Positions 20,301-28,932 of a stretch of DNA of 64,000 nucleotides are shown here, in pieces. The stretch comes from Phoronis australis (Eukaryota; Phoronida; Phoronidae): assembly GCA_002633005.1 (NCBI GenBank), contig NMRA01000010.1:1111252-1175251 (forward strand), read 5' to 3'. Each line of letters begins with the position of its first letter. Positions within the stretch are counted from its first letter, which is position 1. The position numbers were made by a program, and so were the translations under genes. The notes beneath the pieces are model-generated. The model was given only the letters and a program-made list of their open reading frames with translations, had not been told where the DNA came from and made no database searches.

Positions 20301-23214
20301 GAGCTGCAACTGTTTTGATTTCTGATCTCTTCCCTCACAATACATTTTGATTGTGCACCTGTACAATCTGTTCATCACCTGTGTTGCCTGATTAAATAAT
20401 GTGAGCTTTTGCCATGGGAAGGGTACATAGTGAATAAATCAAAACGTCGGATCAATATGTCTTCATTTACTTACGTGCTAATTTTCAAGATTGAAATGTC
20501 TGCTCGTTAGAATCTGGGGAATGGAATACTGTGGCTCGCCAGATAGCTTGTTCAGCAAATAATTGGGGGATTTGGCTAAGACCATGGTGCACAGACAAAG
20601 AAAGGAAGGGTGTGAGATTGGTTGACGGTTGATTTCGACTTAAACAATATTTTTATGTTAGTTTTGTCAAAGATCAGGTTGGCTGAGCTTTGAATGAATT
20701 TTATTATTGATTGCAAAGTAATTTAATTTGAATAATGATTTATTTCAGGGACCGAGGATTTGATATAAAGTGGGTTGATGACACTCATGCTATTGGTATC
20801 TTTGCCTCCACAGTTGCTGGTAAGGAAGGGATTTTTGTCAATGCAATCAATCTTGTAGCAACATCTATCTTTAAGGTTATAGAGGTCTCCATCGGGAAAT
20901 TCACATATTTAGCCAAATATCTATAAAATTATTCATTTGAACAGAGTAAAAGTATTATGTTTTCGGAAAGTAGAGAGAATGAAGTATTTGATTCTTGACT
21001 TTATTCCAATCTGCCGTCAATTGGATTATGTGACCATGTGTTTAATTAGTGAAAGTTAGCAGAAACAAACATGGTACATTCATAGCATTGTTTGAGAGTA
21101 AATCAGGCATCTGAGACACAGTTTGTAGCGTAATGATAGGAGCGGCCATTTTTTCTAGTCAGTAGTTGCAGGTTTTGAAATGGGCCGGGGTAAAGACTAG
21201 AAGAAATTTTGCATTTTTTGCCTCACTTATGTTCTATTCTCTGTCTTCAGCTGACGACGCCCTGCAGATGAAGAACCCTTTTTTCACAGTCTGCCCTATT
21301 TCCATGGCAACCAGTCAGACCAAGGTGAAGGCCAAGCGTTGCACAGGTACACCGAATGAGGGCTTGGAATGTTCCTCTTTTAAGAGGAGTTCCTCTTTTG
21401 GTTTCGATTTCTTCTTATTTCATTTCCAGTTTACTCTTTTTGTCCTTTTTATCATAATTTTGATTTCATTCATGCAAAAACATTTATTTCAGTTAAATTT
21501 AACAACAAAAAATATTTCTATGACACAAGCCTATTTATTTGTGGAACGATACATCACCTGGAAAATTTTTCACTTTTTGTCATTGGTCATTCTAAGCCCT
21601 GTAGAATGTTCGTGGGTATAGAAATACCTTACTGTGTGCAGGTGTGCTATGAAGCGTGAGCTGCATCCTACTGCCTTGAAATTGACAGAAAATTCCTTGT
21701 CAAGTGTCCTCTTATGTGTGTCCAAAGGCTAAGGTTTGAAGTATTCTAGATTTGTGTTCAATTGCCAAATGTGTTGGTGGTCAGTGAAGCCATGCTCTCG
21801 GAGCTCAGCACTGATAGACTGCACAAAGGCACAGTGATGGTCATCCAGCTCAAGAGCAAAAGAATGGCCCAAAAATTCACAGTGTTCAAATCAGAGCAAA
21901 TGAGCTGATGAAAAATCACCTTCCATCAAAAACAAAATTTTCATTTAGATCACTTAATGTTATGAAATCGGTCTCGACTACAGCAATGGCAGACTGTCAG
22001 TTATTTCCAAGTCCAAAAAACTCATTTTGTGAATGTTAGAAACAACTTGAGACGAGTCTGATAGCAATAGTCTAAATCAAAGTTTCATTCCTTTGAAGGA
22101 ACTCTGCTTTATAGGAGTTTTCTATTGGATGCCCAGCCTGCTATTTTGTGAGACTAAAAAGTAACTACTGACAGTACAACTTGCATCCAACTACACACTG
22201 GGAAATTTTATTCCAGTTGCGCAAAATGTGACTTTTCTGAAGTCACATTTTCCAAGAGACTTAAATAATTGTGACAGAGATTATTAATGGGTTGGAACCG
22301 ACTTAAATGAGGAAAAATGAGGAAATTTATGTTGCATAATCTGAACCTTTACTTAGTTGTTTTAAAATCCGATGTATAAACTCCAACTTACTCGTGGAAC
22401 TTTATTAAAGAATCGATCCAAGAACAATTACTGTACTGCAGAACTTTATCTTAGTTGAGTGGAAATCTGACTCGGGCTCGTCCGACTTATGTTTTACTGC
22501 ATGTGTCTTGGGGTTCATTTAAGATTTCTGGAAAGAAGTATACGTTACTAGATATTGTTGAAAACTGCCACAGTAATGTTTGCAGGTTAATCATACATTT
22601 AGTTTCTTCCGTAGAGTTTCTTCAACCATACAAACCGCGACCGGAGACAACTGCTAGCGCTGCACGCCGCCTGGTGGCAGGGGCACTCGGTCTGAACGCT
22701 AAGGTTCCACGCGAAAAACGAGAGGAAGAACGACAAAGACTGAAAGAGGCAAGAGGTTAGTGCGTCGCAGTTGTTGCTGGATATTATATTATGCCAAAAG
22801 AAAAGAGACAAAATACTGCCGTGATGATCAATTCCGCCTGCATAATTTTTTTACTTATTCTGGCTGCAAGTGACGGGAAGTGACGTGTCAGAACTCATTA
22901 TTCCATCTGTGACATCATCTCGTAATGTTGTCTGGTTAAGTAGTGTGTGCTATACTTTTGTAGCCAAGATAGGACATGTGAGTATTGTAGCAGGTCTGAG
23001 ATAACTTCCCAATTAAAAGAGATTGGGCTAATGATGAAAGTGTAGATTAGACAATTTCTGTTGAATTTCTGTATTTGTGGTCACACTTAAAATTGCGAAT
23101 CCAGTCCTTATGTGGTGTTGTTCTGTTTTCCTTTCAGAAAAGAAGAAAGCGGATCGCAGAATGAAAGATGCCACATGGGATGGGCAAGTTGGGAAATGTG
23201 CCATGGATGACTGA
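11187..23214 (+). CDS. R3HCC1: R3HCC1-family protein (R3H and RRM-like domains), gene span, 5' end missing
   Basis: Nine exons join without any frame break: 11187-11300, 11882-12025, 15579-15653, 16237-17980, 18761-18933, 20749-20819, 21251-21346, 22615-22755, 23138-23214, about 877 codons plus stop. The second exon encodes the R3H domain (RFLIH, then KRRTVVC), which in the family binds single-stranded nucleic acid. Next comes the YVPPSRR motif typical of R3HCC1 and R3HCC1L, a long acidic Ser/Glu-rich low-complexity region, an RRM-like domain (IKWVDDTHAIGIF) and a basic Lys/Arg/Glu tail that is probably a coiled coil. Vertebrate R3HCC1 has the same order with a shorter middle. The first exon is missing: 11187 starts in mid-codon, and by alignment with vertebrate proteins only a few residues should precede it. 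The function of the family is poorly known. The gene is convergent with ARID5. Confidence in the family is high; R3HCC1 rather than R3HCC1L rests on the R3H domain. Confidence 0.9.
11688..11873. repeat. Degenerate CCATGGTAATT tandem repeat, copy B
   Basis: Counterpart of 6700-6885, with scattered substitutions. Confidence 0.75.
11882..12025 (+). CDS. R3HCC1: R3HCC1-like exon encoding the R3H domain
   Basis: Acceptor TTGGCAG, donor CTCAG/GTAAT, 144 nt. Encodes VLLFPAVSSFHRFLIHDSAK, then PGLCTFSVG, KRRTVVCLE. The R-x3-H signature is RFLIH here and RLLIH in copy A. Confidence 0.92.
12129..12420. repeat. 58-bp minisatellite, copy B (5 units)
   Basis: Units start at 12129, 12187, 12245, 12303 and 12361, one more than in copy A. 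Confidence 0.9.
12778..12831. repeat. TGACTAGTAGT short tandem repeat, copy B
   Basis: About three units, shorter than the 7731-7822 array. Confidence 0.8.
12967..15155. mobile_element. hAT-like non-autonomous DNA transposon present only in copy B
   Basis: 2189 bp with perfect 11-bp terminal inverted repeats CAGGGCTCGAC / GTCGAGCCCTG, flanked by ATCAC on both sides (12962-12966 and 15156-15160). The empty site in copy A reads GACATCACAAATAAC, so a 5-bp target duplication is seen directly. Both ends carry repeated CAGGTCGCATTT and CAGCTCGCATT subterminal motifs, plausible transposase-binding sites. CAGGG...CCCTG ends suggest the hAT superfamily, although 8-bp duplications are more usual there and only some hAT groups make 5 bp. 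Internal ORFs (12944-13246, 13328-13534) resemble no transposase. A GGGCGCTTA-type stretch at about 13671-13765 may be a nested fragment of another element. Confidence 0.85.
15579..15653 (+). CDS. R3HCC1: R3HCC1-like exon (linker)
   Basis: Acceptor GTGTTTAG, donor AGAAG/GTTTGT, 75 nt, identical to 8364-8438. Encodes EMNKSHTDLNVGGQPTQGVG then DGQR between the R3H domain and the YVPPSRR motif. Confidence 0.85.
16237..17980 (+). CDS. R3HCC1: R3HCC1-like large exon: YVPPSRR motif and acidic region
   Basis: Acceptor TTTCAG at 16231-16236, donor CAAGAG/GTAATT after 17980, 1744 nt. The start has basic QRKKRAEAQLYVPPSRRTAT, the family's YVP motif. An RG-rich patch (SSRGRGRGRGGVYLPPGKQ) follows near 16500. 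Then comes about 400 residues rich in Glu, Asp, Ser and Val, with little predicted structure. Near the end are a Lys-rich block (KIKKTKKKDKSKKKRH), a short tandem repeat GADAGDGG (17845-17906) and DDWEDLFNDSGDSLDEGLVQ, which leads into the conserved C-terminal domain. The ORF runs on to 18106, but the phase match with 18761 shows that it is spliced at 17980. An ORF on the opposite strand (17254-17940) is a shadow. Confidence 0.92.
18761..18933 (+). CDS. R3HCC1: R3HCC1-like exon (start of RRM-like domain)
   Basis: Acceptor TATGTAG, donor TTCAT/GTAAGC. Encodes LTTAVGKVKVDSPQFDYLDY, then GHLIEISGFPAEFKTADLLS, AFKQF. Comparable to the HVVEIYDFEPALKTEDLL segment of vertebrate R3HCC1. Confidence 0.92.
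18934..20748 (+). other. Intron containing a retroelement remnant
   Basis: 1.8 kb intron of the R3HCC1-like gene. Apart from the Penelope-like fragment at 19910-20318 I see nothing specific. Confidence 0.7.
19910..20318 (+). mobile_element. Decayed Penelope-like retroelement 3' end (GIY-YIG region)
   Basis: Fragments in three frames: KRMLGAIDPCLQLVTIFKP; then HVVYQLNCSDCEQFYFGMTN followed by IRIKEH; then VQVLDKDNASLRLLIKEAVH, NRNIGSFELQLF and a stop at 20316-20318. The order VY...C..C...YFG...R.KEH, then KEAVHIR, then NRN matches the GIY-YIG endonuclease end of Penelope-like elements. Stops and at least two frameshifts show that it is dead. The reverse-transcriptase part is absent. Confidence 0.75.
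20749..20819 (+). CDS. R3HCC1: R3HCC1-like exon (WVDDTHAIGIF core)
   Basis: Acceptor TATTTCAG, donor GCTG/GTAAGG. Encodes DRGFDIKWVDDTHAIGIFAS, the best conserved piece of the family's RRM-like domain. Confidence 0.94.
21251..21346 (+). CDS. R3HCC1: R3HCC1-like exon
   Basis: Acceptor GTCTTCAG, donor CACAG/GTACAC. Encodes DDALQMKNPFFTVCPISMAT, then KVKAKRCT, matching the A(A/D)EAL...KIRPL..GTKQSKLKA region of R3HCC1. The open frame continues into the intron and should not be read as protein. Confidence 0.9.
22615..22755 (+). CDS. R3HCC1: R3HCC1-like exon (ARRLVAGALGL motif)
   Basis: Acceptor TCCGTAG, donor AGAG/GTTAGT. Encodes FLQPYKPRPETTASAARRLV, AGALGLNAK, then a charged helix rich in Arg, Glu and Lys that may form a coiled coil. 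Vertebrate R3HCC1 has RPQTNATVARRLVARALGL here. Confidence 0.94.
23138..23214 (+). CDS. R3HCC1: R3HCC1-like terminal exon
   Basis: Acceptor TTTCAG. Encodes EKKKADRRMKDATWDGQVGK and CAMDD, then TGA at 23212-23214. Confidence 0.85.
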
Positions 23215-23226
23215 CCAAATATGTTG

Positions 23227-23232
23227 AATAAA
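23227..23232 (+). terminator. Poly(A) signal AATAAA
   Basis: Canonical AATAAA only 13 bases after the stop codon of the R3HCC1-like gene, implying a very short 3' UTR or use of a further downstream signal. Confidence 0.7.
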
Positions 23233-24587
23233 CAATCAAGATATTACTGGGGACAAAGCTGGTTGTTTATGATTGCGGTTTCGCGTTTTGTGTAACCTCT
23301 CGTTCTGTCTGATTGTGTGCTCTCTATAGCACTGCTAAGCTCAGCCAAGTTGATTTCTGTTGAAACCTTGCAAAACTTGCTTTCCTTGAACTAGCAGGGG
23401 CAGATAGCGACTGAATGATTTTTGATAATAGTTACAATAATTTTATGAAATGTGAAGTTTTCACTCTACTTCTACTATTTATTTTCTATCGGCTTTTTTG
23501 GTTGTTCATTTTTTAGTCAGAAAATTATATTTAAAAGCACATGGAATTGTGATGAAGTGACAATATTGTTAATTTTATCGTACATATGATGGGTCGTTGA
23601 TTGTTCAAGACTCAATCTTTGTTTTATTATTGTCCTTATTCCGCATATGGAACGATACTTAATATAAATTTTTGAAAATAACTCTTTGGTTTCTTTTGAT
23701 TGTTACTTTCACAACTGGAAAAAAGTATTTACAGACCTTGCTACATCAAAGCGTAGGCGAGGCGGTTTACCCCCATGCAGAATCTGGGGACACCAAACTA
23801 CGCCCCAGTCAAGCATCAAGTCAAACCTATTCATAAAGACCTGCCTGAGTTAATTGAGCTTGTAAATATTTGATAGAAAGCAGTGGACCTGTAATTACTT
23901 CCACCAGATTAGGTTTAATGCATTAGAAACATAAAGGGTGTGGTAATGGGCTGTCTGCAGGTGATCAGGGTGAGGGGGGCATGGAATTTGTAAGTGCAAC
24001 CTGTCAGTCAGGTTCATTTATTCACAATATAATTTATAAATTAAAGACAGCAATATTATAGTCAGGAGTGGCATGGTTGAGGTAAAACTAAAACATCCAA
24101 GAACCGTCAGCCATGTTTGCCCTACCGGAGAGGAGTACTCGACATGTAGTCTATGGCTAACATGTTACAGGGGAAACCATGCAATTCACTTGCATCGATT
24201 TTTGAGAAATCTGAAGCTTTGAAGTCCATTTGAGTTGTTTTAATGATAATGCTGTAGTTTTAGTGGTCACAGATCATGGACCCGGTGCAAAATGATGTCT
24301 GCAACCATGTTGCCGTTGCTGAAACACACACCCATTGCGAGCAGTTGCTCTGCCTTCAAAGGAATTTAATTTCTTGCAAACCCTGGGTGGGATAAATAAC
24401 ATGAAACACAGAAAAATCAGGAATCCTAACTGTTTGCGACCAACTGTTAAGTCATCCATCCCATAAGAGCCATTTTGCCTTTTTCACGCGAGATTTGGAC
24501 AATAATCTCTTGTGAAAAAGAAATACTCAGATCGTGGAATGGATGGTATAACAGTTGGCTGCAAACAGTAGTTGCACAGACATCGGG

Positions 24588-24658
24588 TCCTCGGTAGCTC
24601 AGTGGTAAGAACACTAGACCCGCAATCTAGAGACTTGTGGTTCGATTACCAGTTGGAG
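24588..24658 (+). tRNA. tRNA-like pseudogene or SINE head (anticodon-like CGC)
   Basis: Has a good A box (TAGCTCAGTGG) and a near B box (GGTTCGATTACC, one extra base). CTAGA/TCTAG can form an anticodon stem around the loop CCCGCAA, anticodon CGC (Ala type). The acceptor ends pair poorly and the T stem is defective, so a functional tRNA is unlikely. Confidence 0.4.
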
Positions 24659-25439
24659 TACCTGATCTTTCTGTATTTATTTGATTCACTATTGGTTAAC
24701 ATCAGCGCTTATATATTTACTATAAATAACATGAAATACATTGTACAGTGCCCGAGGGTATTCATCATCAATGGGTGCAGTTATATCATTGACTTGTGGG
24801 TGATAGTCTGGTAGATGTATAATTTAAACAGTCCTCGATGACTGGTGAAACATAGTCTGCATGTAGTCTACCGAGACATGTCTCTTTTAACTTGGCTGCA
24901 GTGTTTTTCCACCATGCTGTAACTAGTTTCTATTTGGCTTTAAAAGATTTTTCTTGCCTTATCTCTGTCAGTGGCGACGACAGAGATAGGAAGTTTACTT
25001 ATAACAGAGTTAAGAATAATGATGTCTACTGTCTTGTCATCTCTATCGGAACATTTATTGGCACTTGGAGATATAATGTCTTTTTGAAGCACCAGTTGGA
25101 CGAAACAGTCCCAAATACAGACTCGACTAAGTTTCCTAAATCTACCGTGTATTTATAGACTTGTGAAAATGCAGATTGTCCTTTCTTATACTGTTCTAGT
25201 TTCATTACTGTCAAATTTGCCTTTGATAGAATAGAGAGTGAACTCTACTGTTCTGCAATTTCACCAAAAATAAATAGGGATGGTTACAGGCAACGCCCCT
25301 AATTTAAGGACCAAGTCTCTTTATTTTCCTTGAACTCAGGGCTCAGTTTTTAGTTATATTTTTAACATTATTTATTAGAAAATGTTATTAGTCATAGAGG
25401 AACTAATAATAAAAATGAAAAGATATAAAAAATAATTGC

Positions 25440-25670
25440 AGACGGTCTGATACACGTTGTACCAGACGTGCGCAGGCCGTACATGTGGGCCCATTGCACT
25501 GATCACCTAGAGCCATTTTTATGGCTCATTAATATATACTTAAAACCGAGCTGAGGAACTAGAAACCTGACTCAAGGGTTTAGCAGTGTGACTTGGTGGA
25601 ATTCGAACCCACGACCTCGAGTAAAGAAAGCGGGCACCCATCGCACTAGGCCCCACCGTCTCCCTGAAAC
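25440..25670 (-). mobile_element. tRNA-derived SINE-like element
   Basis: On the minus strand, a head GGGAGACGGTGGGGCCTAGT with B box GTGGGTTCGAATTCC is followed by about 130 bp of non-tRNA body ending in an A/T-rich tail near 25440. This is the layout of a tRNA-derived SINE. No second copy in the window. Confidence 0.6.
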
Positions 25671-28153
25671 GATGGAAAAGCATTACATCCTACTGTGAGT
25701 GAAGAAAGACACAAAAACGCAAAATATTTTGGGACTATTTCATGCAACCGGGCACAATAGGTTTCACTTATGACAAAATCATACCGGTTACGTTATTTAT
25801 TGTTATTACGCGGTGCAATGATCATCACAAGGCAGAGGAAATAACCAACGGAACAAAAAGAATAGGATCGCTATACAACAATATAAAATCATGACTTCCT
25901 AATTACAAACTGTTATACAAAGACACCTCAGCTACAAAATTTTGTCACCACCTTAGAAAAAATGTATCAAAATTCAACCAATAAAATGCTCTGAAAAATA
26001 AACATGGGCCTTGAGTAGACGCTAATAGTTAGAATTAAAACCTGCTCCACGCTTTCATATGGACAGAATGTTCATTCTTCGAAATGGCATTTAGTTGTGG
26101 ATTTGCCAACTGATGTGAAAAGAGAGCTATTAACCCGACACACAACCAGGGCTGCGTTCCGTAGACCCTAAGAAATAAGCTTGCAGTGCAGCTAAAAACT
26201 TTCATTTATCTAATGGAAATGATTAATTCTATGCCATCATTAATGAATTTTGTATCGTAATTCAACCTCACCGACCAATTTCAGTGTCAGCGCCATTTTG
26301 CTAGTTTACACCTGTAGCAAGGTCTCGAGCATACTCATGAAATACTCGGCTCGTCTCACTCGTGTGGTTTACATGATCTCACAAGAAACTTGGTCTAGAG
26401 AATGCTGCCCAGGAGAGTAGTTGACCTACTTGGTCTCAAGTACCTACAAATCTCTTACCGAGTACAGTTGCATAGCTCTTAACATCACATTACAAAATGC
26501 ACTACTGAAGCTGTTATCTCAGTTAACTTGATGAACAAAAATTTAAAACTAATCAATGCCCACTGCTATTCATTTTACCTTTGACCCGGCTAAGACTAAA
26601 TAATGGTAATTATGCCCTGGTTAAATATTCTTAAAATACAAAACTTGTGGAAACAATATTACAATACAAAAAACTCTAAAAGAAATAAAAAAGCACAATT
26701 TATAAAGCAGTGTTAGCACCAATAGCAACGATAAATACGTGTCATCTGAAGCATATTATTCTTCATAATTAATGTGAACAGAATCAATTTTCAGAGAGGT
26801 TTATTCCACGATTCTATTGAAAACCAACATAAACTAGATTTTTTAGACAACATAAACTTCCACCAAAATGTGCATTCCATCTCTTTTTGTAGCAATTCAT
26901 TATGTGCACAAAAATGGTGCCTGTGCGCATTTATATTTAATCAGTTGGATCAACGTTTGTGTGGAACGTCAAGTCGGTCGTTCTTTTCTGAGAAAACAGC
27001 AAATTAAGTTAAAATTTGATATTTAAAAATGTTGGACAGTTTAGACTTGAGATTTTTTAAAATCAATCTGCTATCCTAAGAACATAATTTGGGCAAAATG
27101 ATGGGTAAAAAGGTGGATTTCAAATTACTGCTGTGATCACTGCTCGTTAGCTTCGCACCAACTGTAAATTGTGACTATAAACCATAAGAAACTCTTGAGC
27201 ACCAGTTAGTATTCAAGAGCATGTTAGTCCTGTTTTCAAAAAATGTAATGTAGTTAAATCATGTTTGTTCCATTGTTGTTCACTTAGTGTTCATTTTAGG
27301 GTGCCACACATGAGATGATCTCTACAGCCGAAATCGAATGTTATTAAGGTTTTTTGAGAAACCACGGTTCTCACAGTCGTTGATAATTTTGTCAACCTTT
27401 GAATGTTACTAAATCAAACACCCTACCTTTAGCTTTTTACACTTTGATTAAATGAGTTCTAATCAATTGCTCTAGACATTCAGACATTTGACTCGTGGAA
27501 GATGTAAAAATTATCAAAAATTGTGAGTATTCCTGGTAATTCCTACAACTCAGGGTGTCTGTGTGTATAATAAACAGTGCTGGCTCCCCTAAAAACCAAG
27601 AACACTCAATTATTGTGACCATCCATAAGATATAACAGAGCTTAGAGTAAAGATCAAAGATTTGTAATCTGTTCACATTTTGTATAGCTAATAGAAAAAT
27701 GTTGGAAACAACAGTTCCTTGTTAGATGAAAAAAAAAATGAAAAATTACCTTATCGAATAGAAAATCAAACCTTAGAACAATTAACCAGTTCCACTGACA
27801 ATAAAATAAGTAAAAATGATATATTGCAAATAACCAAAACACAACCCAAGGTCAAATGAAGCCTACTGATCAATGGACACCATCCTGAATGTGTGCTCAA
27901 ATAATCATGGCCAAGGATGCAAAAATTCCGAAAGAATTCTAAACATCCAGATACATGTCTGTGGTCGGATTCATAAACAAAGACACTCGTGGACTGGGCA
28001 ACACAAAATTTTGAGAATATTTTGAAATATAAGTTAATGAATTTGATGACTGCTCACTACATGTCTTTGTTTCAGCATGCGCCGGCATTACAGACAAGTC
28101 CTTGTCAAGACCCTAAAAGTACAACTGTCACACACATCAAGTACTACACAAAC

Positions 28154-28932
28154 TTAGTTTGGCTTGACCTGATGAGCGTGGGCCATTCCTGGCATAAAGT
28201 ACGATGTCCCTGGCATCTGGAAACCAGACTCGTCCGAGGCCATCAGTTTCTTCCACGCCTCAGCGTGAGCCACATTAGCCTGCAACTGAGCCTGATAGAG
28301 TTGCTGCAGATGGAGTGGGCTGACCATGTTCGGAGACATCATGGTCATTGGAGGGCGCATCATAAAGGCAGGATGGACGTGTGGCTGGAAATGGGCAGCT
28401 GCTGCTGAAGTTGCCATATCAGCGATGAGGCGAGCTTGGTCACGCTTATCTCTCTCCGCTTGTGACACGCCGTCATCGTTACCACGAGGAGCACCATTTG
28501 TTCTGGACTCTGGAGCTGCAGGGTGCTGTGATGTGGGTTTGTTGGGTCGCCATATAGGGGTGTGATTTACACCTATAGTTCTTTGAGCAGCTGTCTTGGC
28601 CGGACCACCCACTGTGTGTTTATTAGATTTCATGCTTAAGTCCTGGGGTTGATCACATTGGCTGTGATGAGTGAAGCCATGACCGTTATTAAGATTTGCC
28701 GAGGCAGGGCTGGCCTTCACTCTTTTGCTTGAGCACAAATGTTCAAAATCGAGGTCAGGTGGACCGTAAACTTGAGGACGCTTCCGTGGTAGTGATGCTG
28801 GCATCTGTGGGAACATAAGTGTATGTGACTGACCCATCACATGTTGCATGGTAGTGAACGGATTACTTTGGATGGCACTTGGATGGTGACTCAATGCAGT
28901 GAGGCCCTCTAGTGGTGAGTATGCTGGTAACT
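28154..28932 (-). CDS. ARID5B: ARID5-like exon 12 (terminal): PxDLS motif and C-terminal region
   Basis: Acceptor TTTCAG, stop at 28156-28154. Residues 490-748. Contains AYSPLEGL, PRKRPQVYGPPDLDFEHLCS, SSKRVKASPAS (basic, nuclear-localisation-like) and DQPQDLSMKS, then a Met/His/Pro-rich tail (HPAFMMRPPMTMMSPNMVSP) ending QVKPN. Conserved mainly in the DQPxDLS motif and the KRVKASP-like patch. The rest is low complexity. Confidence 0.9.

Larger units (their letters stand above)
23233..28153. other. Intergenic region between two convergent genes
   Basis: About 4.9 kb with a tRNA-like sequence (24588-24658), a SINE-like element (25440-25670) and probably the 3' UTR of ARID5 on its right-hand side. 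A minus-strand AATAAA lies at 26800-26805. No convincing ORF. Confidence 0.6.

Noticed and set aside
21347-21621. Hydrophobic extension of the 21166-21621 ORF, resembling membrane segments
   Set aside because: Lies past the GTACAC donor and is T-rich intron sequence. The conserved exon is only 21251-21346.
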